64,000 bases of DNA from Merdimonas sp963929015 (GTDB lineage: Bacteria; Bacillota; Clostridia; Lachnospirales; Lachnospiraceae): contig NZ_CAWVHE010000013.1 in NCBI RefSeq assembly GCF_963929015.1, positions 496,001-560,000 on the forward strand, in the 5' to 3' direction. Shown one piece after another: positions 7,999 to 15,931 of the stretch (its first letter is position 1; each line of letters begins with the position of its first letter). The notes under the pieces were generated by a model that saw only the letters and a list, made by a program, of their open reading frames with translations, was not told where the DNA came from and ran no database searches. The position numbers and the translations under genes are program-made.

Positions 7999-8853
7999 AT
8001 GAGCCACAGACAATATTCCGTCCAGACCTCAGACGTAGAAAAACTGAATGTCCGCCTGTTATCCATTTCTTTTTCCAAAGATGAGAAAGACTGGAGAAGT
8101 GTTCTCCACACCCATCCTTTTACTGAACTTTTCTTTGTGGTAGGCGGAGAAGGAAAGTTTCTCTTCCGGGACAAATCTTATAAGATCAGGACCGGCGATC
8201 TGGTGATCGTGCCTCCCTATATGGAGCATACAGAACAATCCACGCTGAATACTGCGCTCCAGTATTATGTGATCGGGCTGGAAGGTATTTCCTTCCAGCT
8301 GGAATCCGGCAAAGAGCACGCCCAGGTTTTCTGTAATTTCAGCAACCAGTCGCTAATCTCGGATCTCTTTGCCCAGATGCTCTATGAGATCCGCAACCGG
8401 TCCTATGGTTCTGACAAGATCTGCCAGAATCTGCTGGAAATCCTGATCCTTCGGATCATCCGCTCCCAGCATCTGATCCCGGTGCCCATCGCCCCTACAC
8501 ACATGACCAAAGAATGCGCCCAGATCAAAGAATATCTGGACGCCAACTACGCCGATTCCATCACCCTGGATACTCTGACGGAACTGACCCATATGAACAA
8601 ATACTATATGGCTCACTCTTTTGCCAAGTATACCGGCCAGTCTCCCATCCAGTATCTGAATCAGCGTCGTCTGGAGGCTGCCTGCACCCTTTTACGGGAC
8701 ACCGATCACTCAATCTCATCCATTGCGGAATCCGTTGGATTCTCTTCCCAGTCCTATTTTACACAGGCGTTCCGCAAAAGCTATAACATCACGCCCATTC
8801 GCTACCGCCGGGAAAATGCTTCCTCTGTCCAAAAGGAAACGATCAATGACTAA
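7999..8853 (+). CDS. AraC-family transcriptional regulator with cupin sensor
   Basis: A 284-residue regulator. The first part is a cupin sugar-sensing fold (HTHPFTELFFVVGGEG near residues 34-50 and GDLVIVPPYMEHTE near 70-83). The last 100 residues are the double helix-turn-helix AraC domain, with YFTQAFRKSYNITPIRYR at the end. It follows the sulfatase in the same direction with ribosome site AAGGAG, and it is convergent with the maturase gene (16 bases between stops). It is the natural candidate to control the sulfatase and the opposite-strand phosphorylase/ABC operon. The ligand is unknown. Confidence 0.92.
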   Translation: MSHRQYSVQTSDVEKLNVRLLSISFSKDEKDWRSVLHTHPFTELFFVVGGEGKFLFRDKSYKIRTGDLVIVPPYMEHTEQSTLNTALQYYVIGLEGISFQLESGKEHAQVFCNFSNQSLISDLFAQMLYEIRNRSYGSDKICQNLLEILILRIIRSQHLIPVPIAPTHMTKECAQIKEYLDANYADSITLDTLTELTHMNKYYMAHSFAKYTGQSPIQYLNQRRLEAACTLLRDTDHSISSIAESVGFSSQSYFTQAFRKSYNITPIRYRRENASSVQKETIND

Positions 8854-8869
8854 GAAAAGCCCGGCTTCC

Positions 8870-10000
8870 TCAGATCAGCCCTTTTTCCCGGGCATGTGCA
8901 AGCTGTTCCATGCGGCCGATGGCAGAAGCAAAAAACCCCTGATACGCTTCGCAATAATAATTGGTATATCTGCTGCCGTCCCGGATACAGTCTCTTTTGC
9001 AGCCGCCCCGGCACAAAGGATACCACCGGCAGTCCGGGCAACGGTCATCTCTCTTCTTCGCATCTGCAAAAAAAGAATCCCGCTTCGGGTGTTCTGCCAT
9101 ATTCTTCATTGTTTCAAATGTCACATCCGGATCTGTGATCTTACCCATCTGATATTCGTCCAGCGCGTAAAAATCACAGGGGTATACCGTCCCGTCACTC
9201 TCGATCACATTCTGCATGCTGCACTGTCCGTACATGCTGCAGGCCTCCGGCTGTCCGCCCAGCAGCATATCCACATAATTTTCAAACTGCCTGAGATACA
9301 CAGGCACTCCCTTTACCTTGTCCTCATACCACAGATCGAACAGTTTTTTCAGCGCTTCTTCATAAAGAGCCGGCGTCAGCGAATAGCTCTGTCCTCCCCT
9401 GCGCCCGTCAAGCGGATCCAGGCAGGGGATATACTGCTGATAGAGATACCCTTTCCGCATAAAAAACCGGTAAATGGCCTCGATCCTGGCGGCAGTCTCT
9501 GCGGTCAGCACGCACAGGATATGAAAAGGAATCCCTTCCTGCTTCAGTCTCTGCGCCGTATCAAACACTTCGGAAAAGGTTCCCTCTCCGTCTCTTCCTC
9601 TCCTGTTTGCATCGTGGGTTTTCCGGACACCGTCCATGGATAATCCCACCAGGGTACGGGTCTTTTTTAAAAATTTCATCCACGCTTCATCAAGAAGCGT
9701 GCCATTGGTCTGCAGCGTATAATACACCTGCTGGTCCGGCTTTTTCAGCTTTTCCACCCAGGCATAGAACATTTCAAAAAAAGGCAGACCTGCCAGTGCC
9801 GGCTCCCCTCCCTGGAAGCCGAACACGCAGGTCTGCGCCGCTGCAAGTGCTTTTTCTATTACGATCTTTGCCGTCTCTTCTGTCATACGCCCGCAGTCTC
9901 CCATCTGGCGGTGCCCGGCCTCATCCATATAAAAGCAATAACGGCAGGCCAGGTTGCAGGCAGAAGAAACCGGTTTGATCAGCAATTGCAATTCTTTCAT
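8870..10000 (-). CDS. Anaerobic sulfatase-maturing enzyme (radical SAM/SPASM)
   Basis: A 376-residue radical-SAM enzyme that converts the active-site Cys (or Ser) of sulfatases to formylglycine. The cluster motif CNLACRYCFY is at residues 15-24, followed by GFQGGEPALAGLPFF, typical of anSME. The C-terminal SPASM region carries further Cys (CSMYGQC, YPCDFYAL, CPDCRWYPLCRGGC) for two auxiliary [4Fe-4S] clusters. It lies 15 bases after the GH112 phosphorylase and so is probably the last gene of that operon rather than of the sulfatase operon, which ties sulfatase activation to disaccharide use. Confidence 0.93.
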   Translation of the reverse strand: MKELQLLIKPVSSACNLACRYCFYMDEAGHRQMGDCGRMTEETAKIVIEKALAAAQTCVFGFQGGEPALAGLPFFEMFYAWVEKLKKPDQQVYYTLQTNGTLLDEAWMKFLKKTRTLVGLSMDGVRKTHDANRRGRDGEGTFSEVFDTAQRLKQEGIPFHILCVLTAETAARIEAIYRFFMRKGYLYQQYIPCLDPLDGRRGGQSYSLTPALYEEALKKLFDLWYEDKVKGVPVYLRQFENYVDMLLGGQPEACSMYGQCSMQNVIESDGTVYPCDFYALDEYQMGKITDPDVTFETMKNMAEHPKRDSFFADAKKRDDRCPDCRWYPLCRGGCKRDCIRDGSRYTNYYCEAYQGFFASAIGRMEQLAHAREKGLI

Positions 10001-10015
10001 TGGATCCCTCTTCTT

Positions 10016-12178
10016 TTAGATCTCATACCAGTAGATCCCGTTTGCCTCCAGGTCAAGGTCAAAGCTTGTGCCGTCTCCCTTGTACACGGTCGTGCTCTGG
10101 GGCTCATAGGTATTATTTACTACACAGTATTTTCCGTTCTTTACATAAGCGTGCACCTCTACATTGTAGTTGGTGCTGAACCACTTATGAAGGTTGTCTT
10201 CATCATGGGAAGCCCAGAGGATCGCCCGGTACAGCACACGGCTGTTTTCAAAGCTGTAGGGCAGTCCGCTGATGTATACGCTGCGGCCGTCGCCAAAATC
10301 TTTTACTGCCATCTGCACTTCTTTGTCTTTCTGGGACAGGATGGTCGTTCCTTCGTAGGCGTAGATATTTTTCTTGCCTTCTCCAAAATCCACCTCTCCT
10401 TTGCAGTCCTCGGTGATAAAGTGTGCATGTTCCTCCCAGTTGTATTTATCCACATTCAGGGTGAATCCGTTTTCTTCTTCTACACCCATCACGGTAGCAA
10501 GCTGGAAGAAATGTCCTTCGTGCTGATGTGCCGCCGGCTCCCCGACGCCGATAAATCCGCCGCCGTTGTAAATAAATTTCTTTACTGCAGTAACAATGGT
10601 CTCATCCGTCCAGTTCTCCCCGCCGGAGTATGCGGTATCCGCATCTCCCACGTTCAGGATCACATCGATATCGTCCAGGATATCCGGATTCTTACGGATA
10701 TCGTCAAAACTGATGAACTTCACGTCAAAGGGCGCGCCGCTTAAGGCCTCAATGATGCCTGCGTAAGAATAGTTCTGTTTATAATAAATAGCGTGGTGCA
10801 CCATGTGGTTGCCCCATGCCCGCATCTTGCCCCAGCAGTTTAAGACTGCCACTTTCTTGATGCAGTAAGGGGTGGTTCCCTTGATATTATCATACAGGGT
10901 CCGGAACTCATCGCAGACGCTCTCTACATAGTCCACGAACTCCGGGAACTCCATGGCAAGCTTTAAGTAACCGCCATATCCGATCCGGTCGATGGGCTTT
11001 CTAAGGATCGCCCTTCTGGCCGTTACCCAGTTCACCTTGGCTTCTTTCACCGGATCTCCGCCTTCATGGAACACATCCGGGAAGAAGTACGGAAGGAGAC
11101 GTCCTTCTGTATATTTCACGCCGTCAATGTCGCTGATCAGGCGAAGGGTGGAGCCGTTGCCCACACTTCCTACCACTGCGTCCAGGCCGACGTTTTTAAA
11201 CTCGTCCATAAACGGCTCCATACCGATCCAGTGGTCGCCCAGGAACATCATGGCTTCTTTACCGCACTCATGAGTGATATCCACCATCTCTTTTGCCAGC
11301 TTTGTCACTTCTCTTCTCTGGAAATCCTGGAAATCCCGGAATTCTTTGGAGGGGATACGATAGGTATTATTCATATATCCCTGGTCGATGATATATTCCG
11401 GACGGAACTTATATCCCACTTCCTTCTCAAACTGTTCCAGGATATAGGGACTGACAGAAGCGGAATATCCGTACCAGTCCACATATTTTTCCCGCGCCAG
11501 TTCATCAAAGATCAGTGTAAACTGATGGAAAAATGTAGTATAGCGGATCACGTCCACATGCGGATTGTCCGCGATAAATTTACGCAGACGCTCCATAGAA
11601 TATTTGTGCGTCTTTGGCTGGCGCACATCAAAGGTGATCTGCTTTTCAAAATTCGTCCAGCCATTGGTCACTGCATTGTACATATGCACCGGATCCCACA
11701 TGATATATGCCAGGAAGCTGACAGTATAATCGTGGAATGCTTTTGCCCCGTGGATGGTCACATTTCCGGTCTCCCCGTCGTAAGTCCACTGGGATGCCGG
11801 GACAACTTCGCCTGTGGTGCGGTCGATCACTTCCCACCATCTTGTAATGTCATCCCGGTCATTTACCTTTAACATGTCGGGATACAGATGATCCATCAGA
11901 TGAACGGACAGTTCATCTTCCACAGCGGTATAAAAAGGTGTCATAATATACATCTGCTGTATCTCATCCGGATTAGCTTTGGCCCACTCATTATCCTTTC
12001 TTGTTGTATAGTAAGTAGAGTAGACTTTCGCATCCACGTTTTTGAGTTCCTCCGGATAGTCGGTTCCGTCGCAGTCACGGATCGCGTCCGCTCCCCAGCG
12101 CTCTACCAGTTCCAGAGTCTCGGGCACCACATCTACGTCTGTTGGAATTGTAACTCTGCCTTTAGTCTGTGATTTCAC
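10016..12178 (-). CDS. GH112 1,3-beta-galactosyl-N-acetylhexosamine phosphorylase
   Basis: A 720-residue cytosolic phosphorylase of family GH112, which splits galacto-N-biose and/or lacto-N-biose (in some clostridia galactosyl-rhamnose) with phosphate into galactose 1-phosphate and the second sugar. The candidate catalytic Asp is D315 in MFLGDHWIGMEP. The TIM-barrel start and the glutamine-amidotransferase-like C-terminal domain (NVGDADTAYSGGENW) are both recognisable, and the length is normal. The start codon is GTG with AAAGGAG 6 bases upstream. It sits downstream of a sugar ABC importer and a small membrane protein and upstream of the sulfatase maturase. Preference among the disaccharides cannot be decided by eye. 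Confidence 0.92.
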   Translation of the reverse strand: MKSQTKGRVTIPTDVDVVPETLELVERWGADAIRDCDGTDYPEELKNVDAKVYSTYYTTRKDNEWAKANPDEIQQMYIMTPFYTAVEDELSVHLMDHLYPDMLKVNDRDDITRWWEVIDRTTGEVVPASQWTYDGETGNVTIHGAKAFHDYTVSFLAYIMWDPVHMYNAVTNGWTNFEKQITFDVRQPKTHKYSMERLRKFIADNPHVDVIRYTTFFHQFTLIFDELAREKYVDWYGYSASVSPYILEQFEKEVGYKFRPEYIIDQGYMNNTYRIPSKEFRDFQDFQRREVTKLAKEMVDITHECGKEAMMFLGDHWIGMEPFMDEFKNVGLDAVVGSVGNGSTLRLISDIDGVKYTEGRLLPYFFPDVFHEGGDPVKEAKVNWVTARRAILRKPIDRIGYGGYLKLAMEFPEFVDYVESVCDEFRTLYDNIKGTTPYCIKKVAVLNCWGKMRAWGNHMVHHAIYYKQNYSYAGIIEALSGAPFDVKFISFDDIRKNPDILDDIDVILNVGDADTAYSGGENWTDETIVTAVKKFIYNGGGFIGVGEPAAHQHEGHFFQLATVMGVEEENGFTLNVDKYNWEEHAHFITEDCKGEVDFGEGKKNIYAYEGTTILSQKDKEVQMAVKDFGDGRSVYISGLPYSFENSRVLYRAILWASHDEDNLHKWFSTNYNVEVHAYVKNGKYCVVNNTYEPQSTTVYKGDGTSFDLDLEANGIYWYEI

Positions 12179-12209
12179 ATTGTTCTCCTTTCAATCTTGT
12201 ATTCCGCCA

Positions 12210-12377
12210 TTACTTATATCTGCGATTATAAATAAACAACAGGACCAGAAGTCCCACCAGGCCCAGGAGCTCCATTCCAAGTCCGGTAGCGCTGATGTTT
12301 TTCTGTCCGATAAAGATCAGGGCGAGACAAGCGATAAATACGATGATCATGATCACATTTCTTACAACATTACTCAT
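12210..12377 (-). CDS. Small 55-residue membrane protein of the GH112 operon
   Basis: An open frame of 55 codons from ATG 12377 to a TAA at 12210-12212, with GGAGGAGAAG just upstream. It encodes MSNVVRNVIMIIVFIACLAL, then a short polar GQKNISATG linker, a second hydrophobic helix and a basic end NRRYK. Two membrane helices are predicted. It lies between the second permease (12390) and the phosphorylase (12178) with tight spacing, so it is in the operon. I do not recognise a function. A stabiliser or accessory of the ABC transporter is conceivable. Confidence 0.75.
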   Translation of the reverse strand: MSNVVRNVIMIIVFIACLALIFIGQKNISATGLGMELLGLVGLLVLLFIYNRRYK

Positions 12378-12389
12378 TCTCTTCTCCTC

Positions 12390-13262
12390 CTAACCTTTCA
12401 GTCCGCCAAGCGTCATACCCTTGGTCAGCTGTTTCTGTACGCATACATACAGGATCAGTACCGGGATCATAACGATAACAAGACCTGCGTACATGATACC
12501 ATAGTTGGTGGCCGTCCTCTCTACCGCCATCAGGTTTTTCAGTCCTACCGCCAGTGTGCTGTTCTCGTCCATCAGGGTAAATGCAATGATATACTCATTC
12601 CAGAAGGACAGGAACTGGAACAGGATGACTGTGATGATACTGGGTTTTGCCATGGGGATCATAATCTTCACCATGGTCCTGAAATATCCGCATCCGTCAA
12701 TGTATGCCGCCTCTTCATATCCCTTGGGAAGCGTTTTAAAGTAACCGCTTAAGAGGTAAATAGAAAACGACAGGGAACTGGATGCATAGATCAGCGACAG
12801 GATAAACCGGTTGTCCAGGAAAAATTCCACGCCCAGCATCCGATTGGCTCCGGAGAGCATCAGGAAGATCGGTACTACGATGTAGTTTACATTTACAAAA
12901 AGTCCTGCCATAAAGGCAATATTTAAAATTTTCTTTCCCTTAAAATCAAACCGGGACAGCGCATAGGCTGCCGGAAGGGCGATCACCAGAAGAAGGACCA
13001 GAGACAGCGCGGTGATGATCACAGAATTGAGGAAGAATTTTCCCATTTCCGCATCCACAAACGCGGTCACATAGTTCTGCCACTGAAGCTGCTCTGGCAG
13101 CGCCCAGGGATTTGTCCCTTTCCCGATAAATTCCGCATTCCGTTTAAAGCTGGCCATAAATACCCAGGCCACAGGAATGATGATCGAGATGGTCATAATA
13201 ATCAACGCGGCATAAACGATCACTTTAAACAAAAGCCTCGTTGCCGGATTCTGCTTTTTCAT
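12390..13262 (-). CDS. Sugar ABC transporter permease (MalG type)
   Basis: A 290-residue inner-membrane permease with six predicted helices and the cytoplasmic EAA loop EEAAYIDGCGYFRTMVKIM that contacts the ATPase. It belongs to the CUT1 family of carbohydrate importers. Ribosome site GGAGGG upstream of the ATG. It forms the channel with the permease encoded 17 bases upstream. No ATPase gene is present in the locus, so the transporter must borrow an MsmK/UgpC-like shared ATPase from elsewhere, as many Firmicutes sugar importers do. Confidence 0.93.
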   Translation of the reverse strand: MKKQNPATRLLFKVIVYAALIIMTISIIIPVAWVFMASFKRNAEFIGKGTNPWALPEQLQWQNYVTAFVDAEMGKFFLNSVIITALSLVLLLVIALPAAYALSRFDFKGKKILNIAFMAGLFVNVNYIVVPIFLMLSGANRMLGVEFFLDNRFILSLIYASSSLSFSIYLLSGYFKTLPKGYEEAAYIDGCGYFRTMVKIMIPMAKPSIITVILFQFLSFWNEYIIAFTLMDENSTLAVGLKNLMAVERTATNYGIMYAGLVIVMIPVLILYVCVQKQLTKGMTLGGLKG

Positions 13263-13279
13263 ACGTTCGGCCCTCCTTT

Positions 13280-14170
13280 CTAAAATTCCAGAACTTCTCT
13301 GTCCGTAATCTTATTGACAACTGCCGCAAGTACAAACGAGAAAAGAAATACCACTACGCCAATGGCCATACCATAACCATATACGCCTGCGCCATATGCC
13401 TGCTTGTACATATAGTTCAGGAATACTTCCGAGTGGCCGTTGGGGCCGCCGTCGGACATGATCTGTACGAACTGGAAGCTTAAGTTGATCGTACTGATGA
13501 TGTAGAAAGTAAGGGTTGTCCGGATGTTGCTCCAGATCAGCGGAAGTGTTACCTGGAAGAACATCTGTATCTCCGTTGCTCCATCCAGGGAAGCCGCTTC
13601 ATAGAGATCTTCCGGAATTGCCGCCATACTGGCCATATACATAACCATGTAATAACCGATTGCCTGCCATACCAGTGCAAAAATGATGGAATACAGTACG
13701 ATGTTCTGGTCTCCCATCCACTGGTGCGCCAGAGGATCCAGACCGATGGCTCTTAAAAACGTATTAAGAAGTCCGGTACTGGGATTATAAATCGCGCCGA
13801 AAATACCGGCGATAACTACGATACTCAAAATATTCGGCACATAGAAGATGACACGGAAGAAGTTTTTCCCCTTAAACTTTCCGCGGTGTAAGATCGCACC
13901 GAACAAAATAGCAAAAAAGATGGTAAATAATGTTACAAGTACAATGATTGCGATCGTATTCTGCATGGCCTGCAGGAAATTATCGTCTCCCATCAGGGAT
14001 TTGAAGTTGTTAAATCCAACGAACTCTTTTCTGTTGGTGATACCGCCCATCCGGTACAATGACATTCTGAACACGTTGATCGTCGGAACAAAGATGAAGA
14101 GTGTAACAAGAATGGCAGCCGGCGCTATACAGCAGAATACGAACCGTCCCTGCGCCTTCTTTCGATTCAT
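13280..14170 (-). CDS. Sugar ABC transporter permease (MalF/UgpA type)
   Basis: A 296-residue CUT1-family permease. Six membrane helices are evident, with the EAA loop YEAASLDGATEIQMFFQVTL near residue 195. Ribosome site AAAGGAG 8 bases before the ATG. It is preceded by a strong hairpin (14191-14221) that separates it from the binding-protein gene, and it is followed by its partner permease. By the neighbouring GH112 phosphorylase the substrate should be galacto-N-biose, lacto-N-biose or a sulfated form. Confidence 0.93.
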   Translation of the reverse strand: MNRKKAQGRFVFCCIAPAAILVTLFIFVPTINVFRMSLYRMGGITNRKEFVGFNNFKSLMGDDNFLQAMQNTIAIIVLVTLFTIFFAILFGAILHRGKFKGKNFFRVIFYVPNILSIVVIAGIFGAIYNPSTGLLNTFLRAIGLDPLAHQWMGDQNIVLYSIIFALVWQAIGYYMVMYMASMAAIPEDLYEAASLDGATEIQMFFQVTLPLIWSNIRTTLTFYIISTINLSFQFVQIMSDGGPNGHSEVFLNYMYKQAYGAGVYGYGMAIGVVVFLFSFVLAAVVNKITDREVLEF

Positions 14171-14189
14171 ACCATTTCTCCTTTCCTTT

Positions 14190-14222
14190 GAAAAACGGTG
14201 AGCAGATCACTCACCGTTTTTC
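14190..14222 (-). terminator. Intercistronic hairpin between binding-protein and permease genes
   Basis: Perfect 12-base arms (AAAAACGGTGAG / CTCACCGTTTTT) around a 7-base loop, ending in a U-run on the minus strand. It is a good intrinsic terminator placed inside the operon, so it probably acts as partial terminator or mRNA-stabilising hairpin that gives more binding protein than permease. Confidence 0.8.
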
Positions 14223-14253
14223 CACACAAATGCTTTCGCAGTTTAAATGTTTC

Positions 14254-15639
14254 TTATTCCATTGCATCTGCACACTGTGACCAAACATCAACCAGCTGCG
14301 CCTGCCACTCGTCAACGCTCATATCGCCTGTGCTGACAGAATCGATGGCTCCGTATACAGAACCTTTCATATCAAGACCTTCGATCGGAGCTGTGGTTGC
14401 CCATGTTCCTGTTACAGCCACAACATCGTCGCCTGTCTGGAAGCTTGTCTTGATTACGCCTTCCGGAAGCTTGTCAGCTGCGCCCTGTACCGGTACTACG
14501 ATCGGTGCGTCAGACTCTTCGCCGGTTTCAGCGTTTGTTGTCTTATTTGCAAGGCAAAGATCAACAACAGTGTCAGAGTACATAAACTTGATGAATTCTT
14601 TTGCAAGATCCATGTTCGGTGCATCTGCAGGGATCCACATCTGCTCGGTGAATGTGTATACAGACTGTGATTCGTCTGCGCTCCACTTCGGAACTCCCAT
14701 TACGCCCCACTCATAATCAGAAGGTGTGGAGTTCGCCATCTCGCCAACTACCCAGCTTCCGTTCGGCATAAAGAGTGCATCGCCGTCGATAACTGCCTGC
14801 TGGTTCACCTTGAATCCGCCGTCTGTGTTAGCGTTGGATACGGTGTCTGCCCACAGGTTGTCAGAAGATACCAGTGTTGCGATGGTATCAAGAACCTTCT
14901 TTCCTTCATCAGAAGTCCAGGTGTTCTCATCATAGGTCAGAGCGTTGTTGTAGAAATCTGTTCCGCCTGCCTGTGCCAGCATTGCATACATGGTAGCATC
15001 AAAGTATCCCGGCTGCGGATAGGTGAACAGGGATCTTCCGTCTGCCTTTGCCTGCTCGCCAAGAGCAAAGAATTCATCCCATGTGGTCGGTACTGCATAT
15101 TCTTTTCCTTCACCAACCAGTGTTGCATTGTACCAGAAACCAGTCTGTGTGTAGAAGATCGGCGCCAGATAGATCTTGCCATCGCCATACGGCTGTGCTG
15201 CAGTACCATCCAGGATACCTTCTACCATTTTCCCTTTCAGCTCATCATCAAAGACGTCTGAAATATCGGCAACTGCCTGCTCCTTCAGCATAGTCTCTGT
15301 GAATCCGCTTTCCTGACCCAGGTTGTAGTAAACAACGTCCGGAACATCTCCGTTCTGGATCTCTTTTGTCAGAACCTGATCAAGCTCAGAAGAAAGCTCC
15401 AGCTCTACTTCGCAATCGAACTCCTCTTCAAAAGCTGCTGTGATCTTTTCCCAGATGTCAGCTCCGTTTCCGCCTTCAAAAGCTGCCACCTTCAGAGTTT
15501 TGCCGTCTCCGCTTCCGCTCTCGTCGCTTCCGCTGTCTTCACCGCTGTCGCTTCCACCGCCGCAGCCTGCAAGAAGAACTACGGTCATAGCTGAAACCAG
15601 AGATACTGACAAAAGCTTTTTGACTGTTTTCTTTTTCAT
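14254..15639 (-). CDS. Extracellular solute-binding lipoprotein of the sugar ABC importer
   Basis: A 461-residue family 1 solute-binding protein. The start at 15639 is preferred to an upstream frame start because AGGAGG lies 8 bases before it and it begins a lipoprotein signal peptide (MKKKTVKKLLSV ... LLAGC) with the lipid-anchored Cys followed by a Gly/Ser/Asp-rich tether. Features such as NGSWVVGEM and FIKFMYSDTV are typical of CUT1 binding proteins. It is the first gene of the minus-strand operon and sits on the outer face of the membrane. The ligand is inferred from the GH112 gene to be a galactosyl-N-acetylhexosamine disaccharide. Confidence 0.92.
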   Translation of the reverse strand: MKKKTVKKLLSVSLVSAMTVVLLAGCGGGSDSGEDSGSDESGSGDGKTLKVAAFEGGNGADIWEKITAAFEEEFDCEVELELSSELDQVLTKEIQNGDVPDVVYYNLGQESGFTETMLKEQAVADISDVFDDELKGKMVEGILDGTAAQPYGDGKIYLAPIFYTQTGFWYNATLVGEGKEYAVPTTWDEFFALGEQAKADGRSLFTYPQPGYFDATMYAMLAQAGGTDFYNNALTYDENTWTSDEGKKVLDTIATLVSSDNLWADTVSNANTDGGFKVNQQAVIDGDALFMPNGSWVVGEMANSTPSDYEWGVMGVPKWSADESQSVYTFTEQMWIPADAPNMDLAKEFIKFMYSDTVVDLCLANKTTNAETGEESDAPIVVPVQGAADKLPEGVIKTSFQTGDDVVAVTGTWATTAPIEGLDMKGSVYGAIDSVSTGDMSVDEWQAQLVDVWSQCADAME

Positions 15640-15720
15640 AAACTTACCTCCTTTAAGTTTTATTGTAACTTCATTGTATTCTTTTTCCGTGTCCTTTTCC
15701 ATATGAATCTTGGTTTTTCT

Positions 15721-15863
15721 TTTATAATTCTTGCTATTTTTTCGCTTTTTTTAACGAAAACATCACAATTTTTGTTCTATCTATTGAACTGACTTCGGAA
15801 GAAGTTTTTTTCTTTTATGCAGATTGCATAATATTGTTTCCCATATTCTTTATAATTCTTGCT
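15721..15863 (-). promoter_or_regulatory. Probable control region of the disaccharide operon
   Basis: TTTATAATTCTTGCT occurs twice as an exact 15-base direct repeat (15721-15735 and 15849-15863); on the minus strand each copy holds a TATAA-like -10. Between them is a perfect 7-base inverted repeat with a 3-base centre, TTATGCA-GAT-TGCATAA (15815-15831), an operator-like site. No clear -35 could be fixed. The region lies directly upstream of the binding-protein gene. Confidence 0.4.
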
Positions 15864-15874
15864 CTCAACACGCA

Positions 15875-15915
15875 AACGGGGACGTAGACCTTTTGCAAAG
15901 GTCTACGTCCCCGTT
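15875..15915. repeat. Dispersed palindromic element, copy B
   Basis: Perfect inverted repeat with 19-base arms and a TGC centre, core GGGGACGTAGACCTTT. It is flanked on the right by GTTCACATTTTGTTCACATT, which resembles the outer arm of copy C (27825-27899). It begins 16 bases after the dnaJ stop and may also help end the heat-shock transcript. Confidence 0.85.
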
Positions 15916-15931
15916 CACATTTTGTTCACAT

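Noticed and set aside
15789..15812. ACTTC-GGAA-GAAGT followed by T-run
   Set aside because: It would terminate plus-strand transcription, but no plus-strand gene leads into it. The stem is only 5 base pairs.
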